Origin: an uncultured Flammeovirgaceae bacterium
GTDB lineage: Bacteria > Bacteroidota > Bacteroidia > Cytophagales > Cyclobacteriaceae
NCBI GenBank assembly: GCA_937899105.1
Contig: CALBPF010000263.1
Location: forward strand, 1-64,000
Reading direction: 5' to 3'
Length of the DNA: 64,000 bases
Below are positions 21,055 through 30,554 of this stretch, piece by piece. Position 1 is the stretch's first letter, and every line of letters starts with the position of its first letter. Both the position numbers and the translations under genes were made by a program. The notes beneath the pieces were generated by a model. That model made no database searches. It was given only the letters and a program-made list of their open reading frames with translations, and was not told where the DNA came from.

Positions 21055-21407
21055 TATTCAATAACTATATTTACTTTATTAAGTTTACCCTCCTCTAATT
21101 TGGCGGTTTGCACGCCGGCGCCTATGTTATTTTTATCATCCTTCCAGACATTTACGAAATAAACCTTGGATTCAAGTTCTTTGAATTTAATTTGGCCCTT
21201 TTTGTCGGTTATCCCCTTATCCGTTACAGGATTGATCTCATTTCTATAATCTTCTTCCGTACCATAGAGCTGAACTGCGGCCCCCTCCACAATATTTCCG
21301 AGCTCATCAATTACCGTTATTTTGATAGAAGTTTTGAACACCTGAAATCCGCTGGATAAAACTAAAACCGTAGCAAGACAAAAAACTGAAAATAGTCTGG
21401 TTTTCAT
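21054..21407 (-). CDS. Secreted protein with carboxypeptidase-regulatory/prealbumin-like fold
   Basis: Signal peptide then IKITVIDELGNIVEGAAVQLYGTEEDY...TDKKGQIKFKELESKVYFVNVW. Confidence 0.6.
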   Translation of the reverse strand: MKTRLFSVFCLATVLVLSSGFQVFKTSIKITVIDELGNIVEGAAVQLYGTEEDYRNEINPVTDKGITDKKGQIKFKELESKVYFVNVWKDDKNNIGAGVQTAKLEEGKLNKVNIVIE

Positions 21408-21413
21408 TAGATA

Positions 21414-22229
21414 TTAATTCTGTTTTAACTGTTCAATTAATTCTTCGGTTATTCCTGAGTTCGAGAATCCACCGTCATGCATTAAATTTTGCATAGTCAC
21501 CATTCTGGTATAGTCCGAAAAAAGACTAATGATGTAGTTCGCGCAATCTTCTGCACTAGCGTTGCCAAGAGGCGACATTTTATCGGCATAATCAAAGAAC
21601 ACGTCAAAACCCGTTACACCACTTCCTGCTGTTGTCATAGTAGGTGATTGTGATATGGTATTTACTCTTACCTTTTTCAATTTTGCAAACCTGTAACCAT
21701 AGCTTCTGGCTATTGACTCCAAAACAGACTTCGCCTGCGCCATGTCCGAGTAATCCGGGAAGGTACGCTGAGCGGCAATGTAAGTTAATGCTAAAATTGA
21801 GCCCCATTCATTCATAGAATCAGTCTTTTCTGCAACTTGCAGCACTTTGTGAAATGATACGCCCGATATATCCAATGTTTTTAAAAACCAGTCATAATTT
21901 AAATCTCCGTAAGCTTTTCCTTTTCTGACATTAGGACTCATACCTATAGAATGCAATACAAAATCAAGCTTACCACCAAGTTTCTCCTGGACTTGCTCAA
22001 ATAAATTGGTAAGATCTTCGAGAGATGTGGCATCTGCGGGAATAACCTCAGCGTTACATTGCTTGGCAAGTTCATTTATTTTACCCATTCTTAGGGCTAT
22101 GGGCGCATTTGTAAGAACAAATTGTGCACCTTCATTATGCGCTTTCAAAGCTGTTTTCCAAGCAATTGAATTTTCATCAAGTGCGCCAAATATTATTCCT
22201 TTTTTGCCGCCCAGTATATTGTGATTCAT
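21414..22229 (-). CDS. fabI: Enoyl-[acyl-carrier-protein] reductase (NADH), FabI
   Basis: ORF 21414..22268; start likely MNHNILGGKKGIIFGALDENSIAW; DYSDMAQAKSVLESIARSYGYRFA and VNTISQSPTMTTAGSG motifs. Confidence 0.92.
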   Translation of the reverse strand: MNHNILGGKKGIIFGALDENSIAWKTALKAHNEGAQFVLTNAPIALRMGKINELAKQCNAEVIPADATSLEDLTNLFEQVQEKLGGKLDFVLHSIGMSPNVRKGKAYGDLNYDWFLKTLDISGVSFHKVLQVAEKTDSMNEWGSILALTYIAAQRTFPDYSDMAQAKSVLESIARSYGYRFAKLKKVRVNTISQSPTMTTAGSGVTGFDVFFDYADKMSPLGNASAEDCANYIISLFSDYTRMVTMQNLMHDGGFSNSGITEELIEQLKQN

Positions 22230-22269
22230 TCTACAGTTTGATTTAAGATTCGAAATGCAATAATACAAA

Positions 22270-22875
22270 TTATTTCAGGGCGTACTTTTCTGACGAAGCC
22301 GATTTAAGAGGTTTTTTCATGAAATCTGCCAGGAATTCACCGAACTTTTTAGCAAATTTTGGTATGGCGGGGTCTGACGAACTTATGGAAAGGAGCGTTT
22401 TATCAATGCCGTTTATGACAACGCAAAATGAATAAGTAAAAAGAGTAGGCAGGTCAGGGTTAGAGCCAGCCAGATCAGCCGTTTCAGATTTAATAACATG
22501 AACTGATTCTATACTCGAAAAATCCATTCTGGTATAAGGGTTAAACATGCCATGATCGATATTGATTTGTTTAACCCGTCTTGATACATAAACCTTAAAA
22601 CTTTTTTTACTGTAAAAGCTAATGAATGGAGTAGCTGTAAGAATTAGCCCCAAAAGGCATCCGCCAATTATCAGAGTATTGCCATCTTTAAGCCCTGTTA
22701 GAAGACAAGTACTAACTAGTATTATACCGGTAGCTGAGAAGAAAAGTCTGGAGGCGATATTATTTATAGGAGCTCCCGTTATAATTAGTTCATTATTGCC
22801 ATTGAATTTTAGCAGGAACTCGTGTTTGGCGAGAGTGGTATTAAATTTATCAGAGAGCTTCCGTATTTTCTTCAT
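22270..22875 (-). CDS. Hypothetical membrane protein
   Basis: 201 aa with two predicted TM segments; no family recognised. Confidence 0.6.
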   Translation of the reverse strand: MKKIRKLSDKFNTTLAKHEFLLKFNGNNELIITGAPINNIASRLFFSATGIILVSTCLLTGLKDGNTLIIGGCLLGLILTATPFISFYSKKSFKVYVSRRVKQINIDHGMFNPYTRMDFSSIESVHVIKSETADLAGSNPDLPTLFTYSFCVVINGIDKTLLSISSSDPAIPKFAKKFGEFLADFMKKPLKSASSEKYALK

Positions 22876-22960
22876 ACTCCTGGTTACCAGGGGTTAAAAA
22901 CATCAATATAGCGATTATTTAATAAACACCTAGTATTCTAAAAACTAGTCTTCATTTTGA

Positions 22961-22968
22961 TAGCTTTG
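22961..22968 (+). promoter_or_regulatory. Putative Bacteroidota -7 box (TAnnTTTG)
   Basis: TAGCTTTG 28 nt before the murI start at 22997. Confidence 0.4.
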
Positions 22969-22996
22969 GATGTCTCACATGGGTTGAAATTTAAAA

Positions 22997-23800
22997 ATGA
23001 ATAACAAACCAATAGGAGTTTTTGATAGTGGTATCGGCGGGCTTACGGTGGCAAGGGCAATTAAAAAATTGCTACCTAATGAATCTCTGATATATTTTGG
23101 TGATACGGCGCACTTACCATATGGCGACAAATCTGAAGCTGCCATTCAGGCATATTCGATTAAAATAACGGATGTCTTACTTGAGAAAAATTGTAAAGCT
23201 ATTGTTGTAGCATGTAATTCAGCCAGCGCTTCTGCCTACAATCTGTTACAGGAGTATGCCGGCAAGCGGGTGGAAATAGTAAATGTTATTGATCCAATGA
23301 TAGAATTTGTGAACAAACATTTTCGGCGTCAGACTGTTGGCGTGATAGGCACTAAAAGAACTGTTGAATCTAATATATACTCTAAAAAATTAAAAGTCCT
23401 AAACAATGGGATCATTTGTAAGTCATTAGCCACCCCTTTACTTGTACCTATGATAGAAGAAGGCTTTTTTAATCAACGTATCAGTCATGACATAATCGAT
23501 AATTACTTATCAAGCCAGGGTCTGGCGGATATAAAGGCTTTAATTTTAGGGTGTACGCATTATCCGTTGATCAAAGAAGAAGTCACTAACTTTCTGGAAC
23601 ACAAGGTCGAAGCGCTTGATTCGTCAGAAATTACGGCTAACTTCCTAGGGCAGAAACTAGCGGCTAAGGGGCTGCTGGCTTCAGAAAAGGTGGAAAACGA
23701 TGAATTCATGGTTTCGGATTTCACGCAGTCTTTTGAGTCTTCAACTAAATTGTTTTTTGGGGAATTAATTCATCTTACACTTTACAAGCTTTGGGAGTAG
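22997..23800 (+). CDS. murI: Glutamate racemase
   Basis: IGVFDSGIGGLTVARAI, YFGDTAHLPYGDKS, VACNSASA, LGCTHYPLI. Confidence 0.96.
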   Translation: MNNKPIGVFDSGIGGLTVARAIKKLLPNESLIYFGDTAHLPYGDKSEAAIQAYSIKITDVLLEKNCKAIVVACNSASASAYNLLQEYAGKRVEIVNVIDPMIEFVNKHFRRQTVGVIGTKRTVESNIYSKKLKVLNNGIICKSLATPLLVPMIEEGFFNQRISHDIIDNYLSSQGLADIKALILGCTHYPLIKEEVTNFLEHKVEALDSSEITANFLGQKLAAKGLLASEKVENDEFMVSDFTQSFESSTKLFFGELIHLTLYKLWE

Positions 23801-23839
23801 GTCGCTTGTCGATATGACGCGGAATCCGTATTTCATAGT

Positions 23840-23847
23840 TATCTTTG
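23840..23847 (+). promoter_or_regulatory. Putative Bacteroidota -7 box (TAnnTTTG)
   Basis: TATCTTTG ending 10 nt before ATG at 23858 (4 nt before the alternative TTG at 23852) of nuoH. Confidence 0.45.
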
Positions 23848-23857
23848 TCGTTTGTTT

Positions 23858-24955
23858 ATGAGCACTATACTCTTTTTTCTTCCCTTACTGTTGGTCTTTG
23901 CTGTGCTGGCAATTTACGGTGAACGCAAGATCTCAGCATTTATTCAAAACCGTTATGGCCCTATGGAAACTGGTTATTACGGCTTATTACAGACAGTGGC
24001 AGACTTGCTAAAATTATTACAGAAAGAGGATATCGTGCCAAGAGTAGCTTCTAAAGCTCTCTTCCTCGTTGCTCCTTTCGTAATTTTTGTAGCCGTTTTT
24101 GCGGGCTTCTCGGTGGTTCCTGTATTACCAACGTGGCAAGGTGCATCTATTAATACAGGTGTGTTCTTTCTTTTGGCGATAGTTTCATTAGATGTTATTG
24201 GCATTATTATAGCTGGCTGGGCATCAAACAATAAATATTCACTCCTTGGAGCCGTCAGATCTGCCTCGCAAATTATTTCTTATGAAGTGCCGTTGACCTT
24301 AAGTGTAGTTTGCGTCTTAGTAGTAACTCAATCTCTTGATCTGCAGGTGATATCATTTCAGCAAGGTGTTTTGTCCAATTCTTATTTTGCTGATGCAGAG
24401 AATTATCTTTTTGGTCTATCATTTGCAAATGTGAATACTACTGAAATAGGAGGGGTCCTTACCTGGAATATTCTTCGAGCTCCTGTTTTAATACCCGTAT
24501 GGATTATTTTCTTTATTACAACACTTGCTGAGAGCAATAGGGCACCTTTTGATTTGCCGGAGGCCGAATCTGAATTGGTGTCAGGATTTCATACGGAATA
24601 CTCAGGGTTTAGATGGGCTATTATAATGCTTTCAGAGTATGGTATGATGTTACTAACAAGTTTGCTTGGTGTTATCTTATTTTTTGGCAGTTGGAATACA
24701 CCCTTTCCAAATATAGGATCAATCAAGTTAGCTTCTTGGACTACTGGCGAAGTTGGCTCAATGGCGAGTGTTTTCTGGGCAGTACTTTGGCTTTTGATTA
24801 AAACGATAATAATGGTATTTATTCAGATGTGGATACGTTGGACTTATCCACGCGTAAGGCTGGATCAATTGATGAGCCTAGGTTGGAAATATTTGACTCC
24901 AGCGGCGCTGGTGCTATTATTTTTTAGCGCTTTATGGAGATTGATGATGGTTTAA
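23858..24955 (+). CDS. nuoH: NADH-quinone oxidoreductase subunit H
   Basis: YGERKISAFIQNRYGP, LAESNRAPFDLPEAESELVSGFHTEYSG, WIRWTYPRVRLDQLM. Confidence 0.96.
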   Translation: MSTILFFLPLLLVFAVLAIYGERKISAFIQNRYGPMETGYYGLLQTVADLLKLLQKEDIVPRVASKALFLVAPFVIFVAVFAGFSVVPVLPTWQGASINTGVFFLLAIVSLDVIGIIIAGWASNNKYSLLGAVRSASQIISYEVPLTLSVVCVLVVTQSLDLQVISFQQGVLSNSYFADAENYLFGLSFANVNTTEIGGVLTWNILRAPVLIPVWIIFFITTLAESNRAPFDLPEAESELVSGFHTEYSGFRWAIIMLSEYGMMLLTSLLGVILFFGSWNTPFPNIGSIKLASWTTGEVGSMASVFWAVLWLLIKTIIMVFIQMWIRWTYPRVRLDQLMSLGWKYLTPAALVLLFFSALWRLMMV

Positions 24956-27003
24956 CTATATTCAGCGCAAAGTTGAAAAAGTTACTTACCATATCGTTTT
25001 TTGTAGTGTTAGGCTCAGGTCTTAACGCCCAGCAGAGCAACTATGCAGATAGCCTTAATGTCCTTTTTCAAAAGGAAGAAACAGATTCCCTAAAGAGTCA
25101 ACTTTTAAAGCAGGCTTTTAATTATTACTTTCTGGATAATATCGACACTTCCTTTGTATTGGCCCGAAAAATTTTGGACACAAATTTAAAAATGAGGGAT
25201 ACTATTGGTATAGCCAATGTCCAACTGGATTTGGCTAGCCTTTATAATGCCCAGGGTAAATATGGCGAAGCTCTCAAATATGATCGACAAGCCTATGAAT
25301 ACTTACTTTCGGTAAATGATCGCCGCAGGATTGCTGTTGCACTTAATGGACTTGGTGAAGACTACCTGGGTTTGGGTTTGTATAATGAAGCGTTTTCTTA
25401 CTATCAGGAGTCCTTATCAATGGCAGAAGAAGTTAGGGATAGTCTGATGTCTGCAGTCGTTACTTACAATATTGGAAGGGTATTCAAAAAAACAGGCCAA
25501 CTTGCAAAAAGCGCTGAGTTTATTAGAAGATCTATGATGTTAAGTGAGGCTGTTGATGATAAAATCGGCCAGGCATATTCCCTAAATGATTTAGGAGAGA
25601 TTTTCTTTTTACAAGGTGAATATGACAATGCGTTGAAATCGTTAGAGACTGCCCTTACCGTTGCTGAAAAACTGGATGAAGACGTAATAATACCTGGCAT
25701 TCTATCCAACATAGCAAAGTGCCATGCCGAAAAGGGTGACAATGTGAAGGCCATTATTTACTACAATAAAGCTGCTTTGTTATTTAAAAAACAATCAAAC
25801 GATATCGAATTAGCGAAAATCGATTTGAACAAAGGAAAAATTGCTCTTGTGCAGAATGATAAGGTAAGGGCCAGGTATCTGTTTGATCAAGCCCTAAAAG
25901 TAGCGAAAAGCAATAATAACGCTGAATTATTGATCAATACGCTAAATGAACTATCGTTGTGGTACGAAATATCCGGCTTACCTACTGAATCATTAAGAGC
26001 GATTCGGAAGAGCGCCAGTTTAAAAGATAGTCTTGAAGCCATTAACCGTAATCAACAGTTCTCCCAAACGTTGATGGAATTCGAAATTGGACGTAAGGAC
26101 CTGGCTATTGCTGAACTAAATGCACAACAATTATTGCGTCAAGAGCAACTAAAAAACGAAGAGTTTCTGAGAAACGTATTGGTTGTAATCCTTGCATTTA
26201 CGGCCGTTTTGTTATTTACTCTTTACAGGAATAGTGTAAAGAGTAAAAGAACCAATGAAATGTTGGTTCAGCATCAAAAGGAGATCGAGGCAAAAAGTAG
26301 AGAACTGCAGAGTTTATTGTCTATGAAGGATAAGTTCTTTTCAATTGTATCACATGATTTAAGATCTCCAATAAATGGTCTGGTAGGAATTTTGGATATG
26401 CTTGACGATGGGTATATTACACAGGAAGAATTGGTAAAAGTTACTGTATCGCTTAGGCAGCGTCTTGGTAGCACAAGTAAAATGCTTGATAATCTTCTGG
26501 ATTGGGCATTAGTTGAGATGAACGAGATTACTTTAAAGTGGGAAGAAATTAATTTAAGTAAGGTAGCGGAGGACAACCTTATGTCTTTCAAAGATATAAA
26601 TGAAAAGAATGTTAGATTCGTTAATAAAATAAAGCCACATGTACGTGTAAAAGCGGATAGAAATATGCTTGATCTTATTTTGCGGAATCTGATTTCTAAC
26701 TCCGTAAAATTTATGGAGAATGATGGCGAAGTTACGCTGTCTGCCTTGAAAGCTGAGAATCATAAATTTACTGTTAAGGTAACTGACAATGGTGTCGGTA
26801 TGAATACTGATCAACTGGATAAGATATTCGATTCCAGTGTTTTATACACAACCCGAGGCACTGCCAATGAGAAAGGTACCGGACTGGGTTTGAAGTTGTG
26901 CAAGGAATTTATTGAAAAAATGGGAGGTACAATTTGGGTTGAAAGTGAGGAAGGTAAGGGAAGCACCTTTAACTTTACACTTCAAAATCTGGACAAAAAA
27001 TAA
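24934..27003 (+). CDS. TPR-containing membrane sensor histidine kinase, inserted between nuoH and nuoI
   Basis: Signal peptide, TPRs, TM (VVILAFTAVLLFTLY), HisKA (FSIVSHDLRSPINGLVGILD), HATPase_c (NLISNSVKF, DNGVGM, KGTGLGLKLCKEF). Start may be the TTG at 24973. Confidence 0.93.
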   Translation: MEIDDGLTIFSAKLKKLLTISFFVVLGSGLNAQQSNYADSLNVLFQKEETDSLKSQLLKQAFNYYFLDNIDTSFVLARKILDTNLKMRDTIGIANVQLDLASLYNAQGKYGEALKYDRQAYEYLLSVNDRRRIAVALNGLGEDYLGLGLYNEAFSYYQESLSMAEEVRDSLMSAVVTYNIGRVFKKTGQLAKSAEFIRRSMMLSEAVDDKIGQAYSLNDLGEIFFLQGEYDNALKSLETALTVAEKLDEDVIIPGILSNIAKCHAEKGDNVKAIIYYNKAALLFKKQSNDIELAKIDLNKGKIALVQNDKVRARYLFDQALKVAKSNNNAELLINTLNELSLWYEISGLPTESLRAIRKSASLKDSLEAINRNQQFSQTLMEFEIGRKDLAIAELNAQQLLRQEQLKNEEFLRNVLVVILAFTAVLLFTLYRNSVKSKRTNEMLVQHQKEIEAKSRELQSLLSMKDKFFSIVSHDLRSPINGLVGILDMLDDGYITQEELVKVTVSLRQRLGSTSKMLDNLLDWALVEMNEITLKWEEINLSKVAEDNLMSFKDINEKNVRFVNKIKPHVRVKADRNMLDLILRNLISNSVKFMENDGEVTLSALKAENHKFTVKVTDNGVGMNTDQLDKIFDSSVLYTTRGTANEKGTGLGLKLCKEFIEKMGGTIWVESEEGKGSTFNFTLQNLDKK

Positions 27004-27011
27004 ACTAGCGT

Positions 27012-27719
27012 TTGGCATATTTTAAAAACATTATATCCGCTGCAAAAACTTTATCTAAGGGGCTTGGTGTTACATTTAATCATATTAAAGAGTCAAGAAG
27101 GTCTTCTAACCAGGTGGGTATAAATGACCCGTCTTATTTCAGCGAATTCGAAAGTGGAATAAACACCTTGCAGTATCCTCATGAGTCCATTCCTGTACCA
27201 GATAATGGTAGATACAAGTTACATAATGAAATAGACGACTGCATTGTTTGTGATAAATGCGCCAAAGTTTGTCCAGTAGATTGTATAGATATTGAAGGGA
27301 TAAAGGCCACAGAGATTATTGGAAAGACTTCAGATGGCACGTCTAAAAGAATTCATGCTGCTAAGTTTGATATTGATATGGCCAAGTGTTGCTTCTGTGG
27401 CCTGTGCACTACAGTGTGTCCTACAGAATGTCTAACGATGACCAAATCATATGATTTTAGTGTGTATGACTTTGCTGATCATATCTATTCTTTTGCTACC
27501 ATGACTCCCTTGGAGATTCTAGAAAAGAAAAAGCTCTTGGAACAATCTGAAATGGAAAGAACTGTTGCAAAACCTCTACCTTCAAAGCCAAAACCCGTTA
27601 TTAAGCCTAAATTATCTATTTCATCTAAAAGTGAAGAAATCGCGGCTAAGCCAAAACCTGCAAAACCTGTTTTCAAGCCCAGACCTATGATAAAAAAGAA
27701 AAAGAATACAGATGACTGA
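27012..27719 (+). CDS. nuoI: NADH-quinone oxidoreductase subunit I with Lys/Pro-rich C-terminal tail
   Basis: Two 4Fe-4S motifs CIVCDKCAKVCPVDCI and CCFCGLCTTVCPTECL; low-complexity tail. Confidence 0.94.
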   Translation: MAYFKNIISAAKTLSKGLGVTFNHIKESRRSSNQVGINDPSYFSEFESGINTLQYPHESIPVPDNGRYKLHNEIDDCIVCDKCAKVCPVDCIDIEGIKATEIIGKTSDGTSKRIHAAKFDIDMAKCCFCGLCTTVCPTECLTMTKSYDFSVYDFADHIYSFATMTPLEILEKKKLLEQSEMERTVAKPLPSKPKPVIKPKLSISSKSEEIAAKPKPAKPVFKPRPMIKKKKNTDD

Positions 27720-28212
27720 GGTCACTTTTTATTTTTTTGGTATTCTTACTCTGGCTTCTGCGATTTTTATTCTTATAACTAAAAATGTACTACATGCTGC
27801 TCTTTCACTAGTAGTGACTTTGCTTAGCGTTGCAGCATTATATGTATTTACAAACGCCGAGTTCTTAGCAGTCACTCAAATTATGATTTATGTGGGTGGG
27901 ATAGTGGTGCTTATTGTTTTTGGGGTAATGCTCACCAACGATGTTTCTGGTAAAACTATAATATCAGGAAGTGTAAACAGGCTTTCAGGAACTATTATAA
28001 CGCTTACAGTCCTAGTCATGCTTATTTATAGCGGACAGGAATTGACTCCAATTGCTACCAAAGTACATAATACAGCTTCGATCGAAAATTTGGGAGAACA
28101 CCTCATGACTACCTATTTACTTCCGTTTGAAATCGCGGCATTACTATTACTTATTGCGTTGGTGGCAGCCAGTATTATTGCCGGCCACGATCTTCAATCA
28201 AAGATTTCATGA
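27712..28212 (+). CDS. nuoJ: NADH-quinone oxidoreductase subunit J
   Basis: AEFLAVTQIMIYVGGIVVLIVFGVML motif; operon position. Confidence 0.94.
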   Translation: MTEVTFYFFGILTLASAIFILITKNVLHAALSLVVTLLSVAALYVFTNAEFLAVTQIMIYVGGIVVLIVFGVMLTNDVSGKTIISGSVNRLSGTIITLTVLVMLIYSGQELTPIATKVHNTASIENLGEHLMTTYLLPFEIAALLLLIALVAASIIAGHDLQSKIS

Positions 28213-28508
28213 TTCCTGCCGAACACTTTTACTATATCGGTGCGGCGCTTTTTTCAATTGGCCTGGCAATTGTACTCACCAAGAGAAACGCTATAATGAT
28301 ATTAATGGGAGTTGAGCTTATGCTTAACGCATCAAACATCAATTTTTTGGCTTACAATAAGGCAGGTAGTTTAGACGGTCAGTTTTTTGCACTTTTTGTG
28401 ATAGTAGTGGCTGCAGCTGAAGCATCAGTGGCTTTAGCCATTGTTTTAAAGGTTTATAAGCACTTTAAAACCATTAACCTGGACAAAATAGCGGATATCA
28501 AAGATTAG
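28209..28508 (+). CDS. nuoK: NADH-quinone oxidoreductase subunit K
   Basis: ALFSIGLAIVLTKRNAIMILMGVELMLNASNINFLAY, VVAAAEASVALAIVL. Confidence 0.95.
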   Translation: MIPAEHFYYIGAALFSIGLAIVLTKRNAIMILMGVELMLNASNINFLAYNKAGSLDGQFFALFVIVVAAAEASVALAIVLKVYKHFKTINLDKIADIKD

Positions 28509-28510
28509 CG

Positions 28511-30547
28511 ATGGCCTTGATCTCAATTGCGTTAGTAATCTTCCTTATTCCGTTAACAGCTTTTGCAATGAACGTTATTGCCCCCAAAAGCCGAGCACGC
28601 ACGGCCTCATACATCAGCATTATCCTTTTATTAATTTCCACAATTCTATCCTCAATTCTCTTGTTAAAAATTGGAAGCGAATCCGCTGTCACGCGGATGG
28701 ACTGGTTCACAGTTGGCTCTTACACATTTGAGGTTGGGGTACTTTTGGATTTTCAAGGTGTTTTGCTGCTTGTTATAGTTAATATGGTATCGCTGCTAGT
28801 CCATATTTATTCTGTCTTGTATATGGCTAAAGACCCGGGTTACACGAGGTATTTTGGATTTCTCTCACTATTTACATTTGCAATGGCCGGCATTATTTTA
28901 TCAGATAACCTATTGATGGTTTTTGTCTTTTGGGAGCTGGTTGGTTTATCATCTTACCTTCTAATAGGACACTGGTATTCTAAGGATTCTGCCGCAAAGG
29001 CATCAAAAAAAGCATTTATAGTTAACAGGATCGGTGATACTGGTTTTGTTGTGGCCTTATGTATTATTTGGTATCAGTTTGGCACATTTAACCTTGATGA
29101 AATTCAGGTATTAATGGAAAGCTCACAACTGCAAAATGGGTCTTGGGTTTCTGGATTAAGCGCTCTACCTGCTGTTTGGTTAAGCTTTATGGGTATTGGC
29201 CTTTTTCTAGCCGCCGTCGGTAAATCCGCTCAGTTTCCTCTTCAGGTTTGGCTGCCCGATGCTATGGAGGGCCCCACTCCCGTATCTGCGCTTATCCATG
29301 CGGCTACAATGGTGGCAGCCGGAGTTTTTCTCATGAGCAGAGTGGTAGTACTTCTGGATCTAACAACGTTAGCGATAATAGCCACTGTTGGATCTATAAC
29401 CGCCTTTATGGGCGCTGTGGCTGCACTTGCCCAATATGATATTAAAAAGGTTTTGGCCTACTCTACTATTTCTCAGCTGGGTTATATGCTTATAGGAATT
29501 GGAACCGGAGCGTACGAGGCAGCACTTTTTCATCTTTTTACACATGCCTTCTTTAAAGCGGCCTTATTTTTAGCAGTGGGCTCAGTCATACATTCTTTAC
29601 ATGCATTGAAGCAAAAACATAACCTGAACATAGACGCGCAGGACATGCGTATTATGGGCGGATTGAAATCCAACTTGCCTGTTACTTTTTATACCTACCT
29701 GATAGCCGCATTTTCACTTATGGGGCTACCACTTTTTTCGGGCTTTCTTTCAAAAGACGCTCTGTTAGTGGCATCATTGAATTGGTCTGCAGCCGTTGGT
29801 CAATTAGCATATGGCGTTTCTCTTTTGGCTTTTGCCACTGTAACGCTTACAGCTTTCTACATGGGACGCCAATTACTTTTAGTTTTTTTTGGAGATTTTA
29901 GAAGTGGATTTAGCGTTTCTGAAATCCAGGAGGGTGGTTGGCACTTTAAAGTTGCCCTGATCATATTATGTACACTAAGTATTGGCTTTTTTTGGAGTTT
30001 TAATCCCTTTGATTACATGTCAAGCTGGCTTTTAAATACCCTTCCTGCAAAGTTAAATTCTACTCCACAGTTTGATCTAGAAGTTAGAGATGCGACAAAT
30101 CATTCATTCGTCGGTGTTGGCTCAATTGCTCTGGTTATGGCTGGAGTACTATTAGCTTGGCTCAAATTCAAGCCGGGTAAAATATTAACGTTTGCTGAAT
30201 CTGACCAACTTTCTTTTTTGGAGCGAGTATCAATAAATAATTGGTACCTTGATAAATTTTATGAAAGAACCATTTTGAGTTTTATACGATGGCTCACCTT
30301 AGTATTGGCTCAAGTAGAAAGAAAAGTAATTGATCGCCTGGTGAATTCATTTGGATGGATAGGAGTGATTTTTTCTTTTGTAGTAGGCTGGCTTGATAAG
30401 GTTTTCATTGATGGATTAATCAATTTTTCAGCTTTTTTCTCAAGTCAGGTAGGCGGCATGACAAAGTCATTTCAGTATGGCAAAGTACAGAGTTTTATTA
30501 TTTTCGCCTTAGTAAGTTTGGCGCTCATCATATTTCTTATACTCTAA
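28511..30547 (+). CDS. nuoL: NADH-quinone oxidoreductase subunit L
   Basis: FVFWELVGLSSYLLIGHWY, GKSAQFPLQVWLPDAMEGPTPVSALIHAATMVAAGVFL. Confidence 0.96.
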   Translation: MALISIALVIFLIPLTAFAMNVIAPKSRARTASYISIILLLISTILSSILLLKIGSESAVTRMDWFTVGSYTFEVGVLLDFQGVLLLVIVNMVSLLVHIYSVLYMAKDPGYTRYFGFLSLFTFAMAGIILSDNLLMVFVFWELVGLSSYLLIGHWYSKDSAAKASKKAFIVNRIGDTGFVVALCIIWYQFGTFNLDEIQVLMESSQLQNGSWVSGLSALPAVWLSFMGIGLFLAAVGKSAQFPLQVWLPDAMEGPTPVSALIHAATMVAAGVFLMSRVVVLLDLTTLAIIATVGSITAFMGAVAALAQYDIKKVLAYSTISQLGYMLIGIGTGAYEAALFHLFTHAFFKAALFLAVGSVIHSLHALKQKHNLNIDAQDMRIMGGLKSNLPVTFYTYLIAAFSLMGLPLFSGFLSKDALLVASLNWSAAVGQLAYGVSLLAFATVTLTAFYMGRQLLLVFFGDFRSGFSVSEIQEGGWHFKVALIILCTLSIGFFWSFNPFDYMSSWLLNTLPAKLNSTPQFDLEVRDATNHSFVGVGSIALVMAGVLLAWLKFKPGKILTFAESDQLSFLERVSINNWYLDKFYERTILSFIRWLTLVLAQVERKVIDRLVNSFGWIGVIFSFVVGWLDKVFIDGLINFSAFFSSQVGGMTKSFQYGKVQSFIIFALVSLALIIFLIL

Positions 30548-30554
30548 TTTATTA

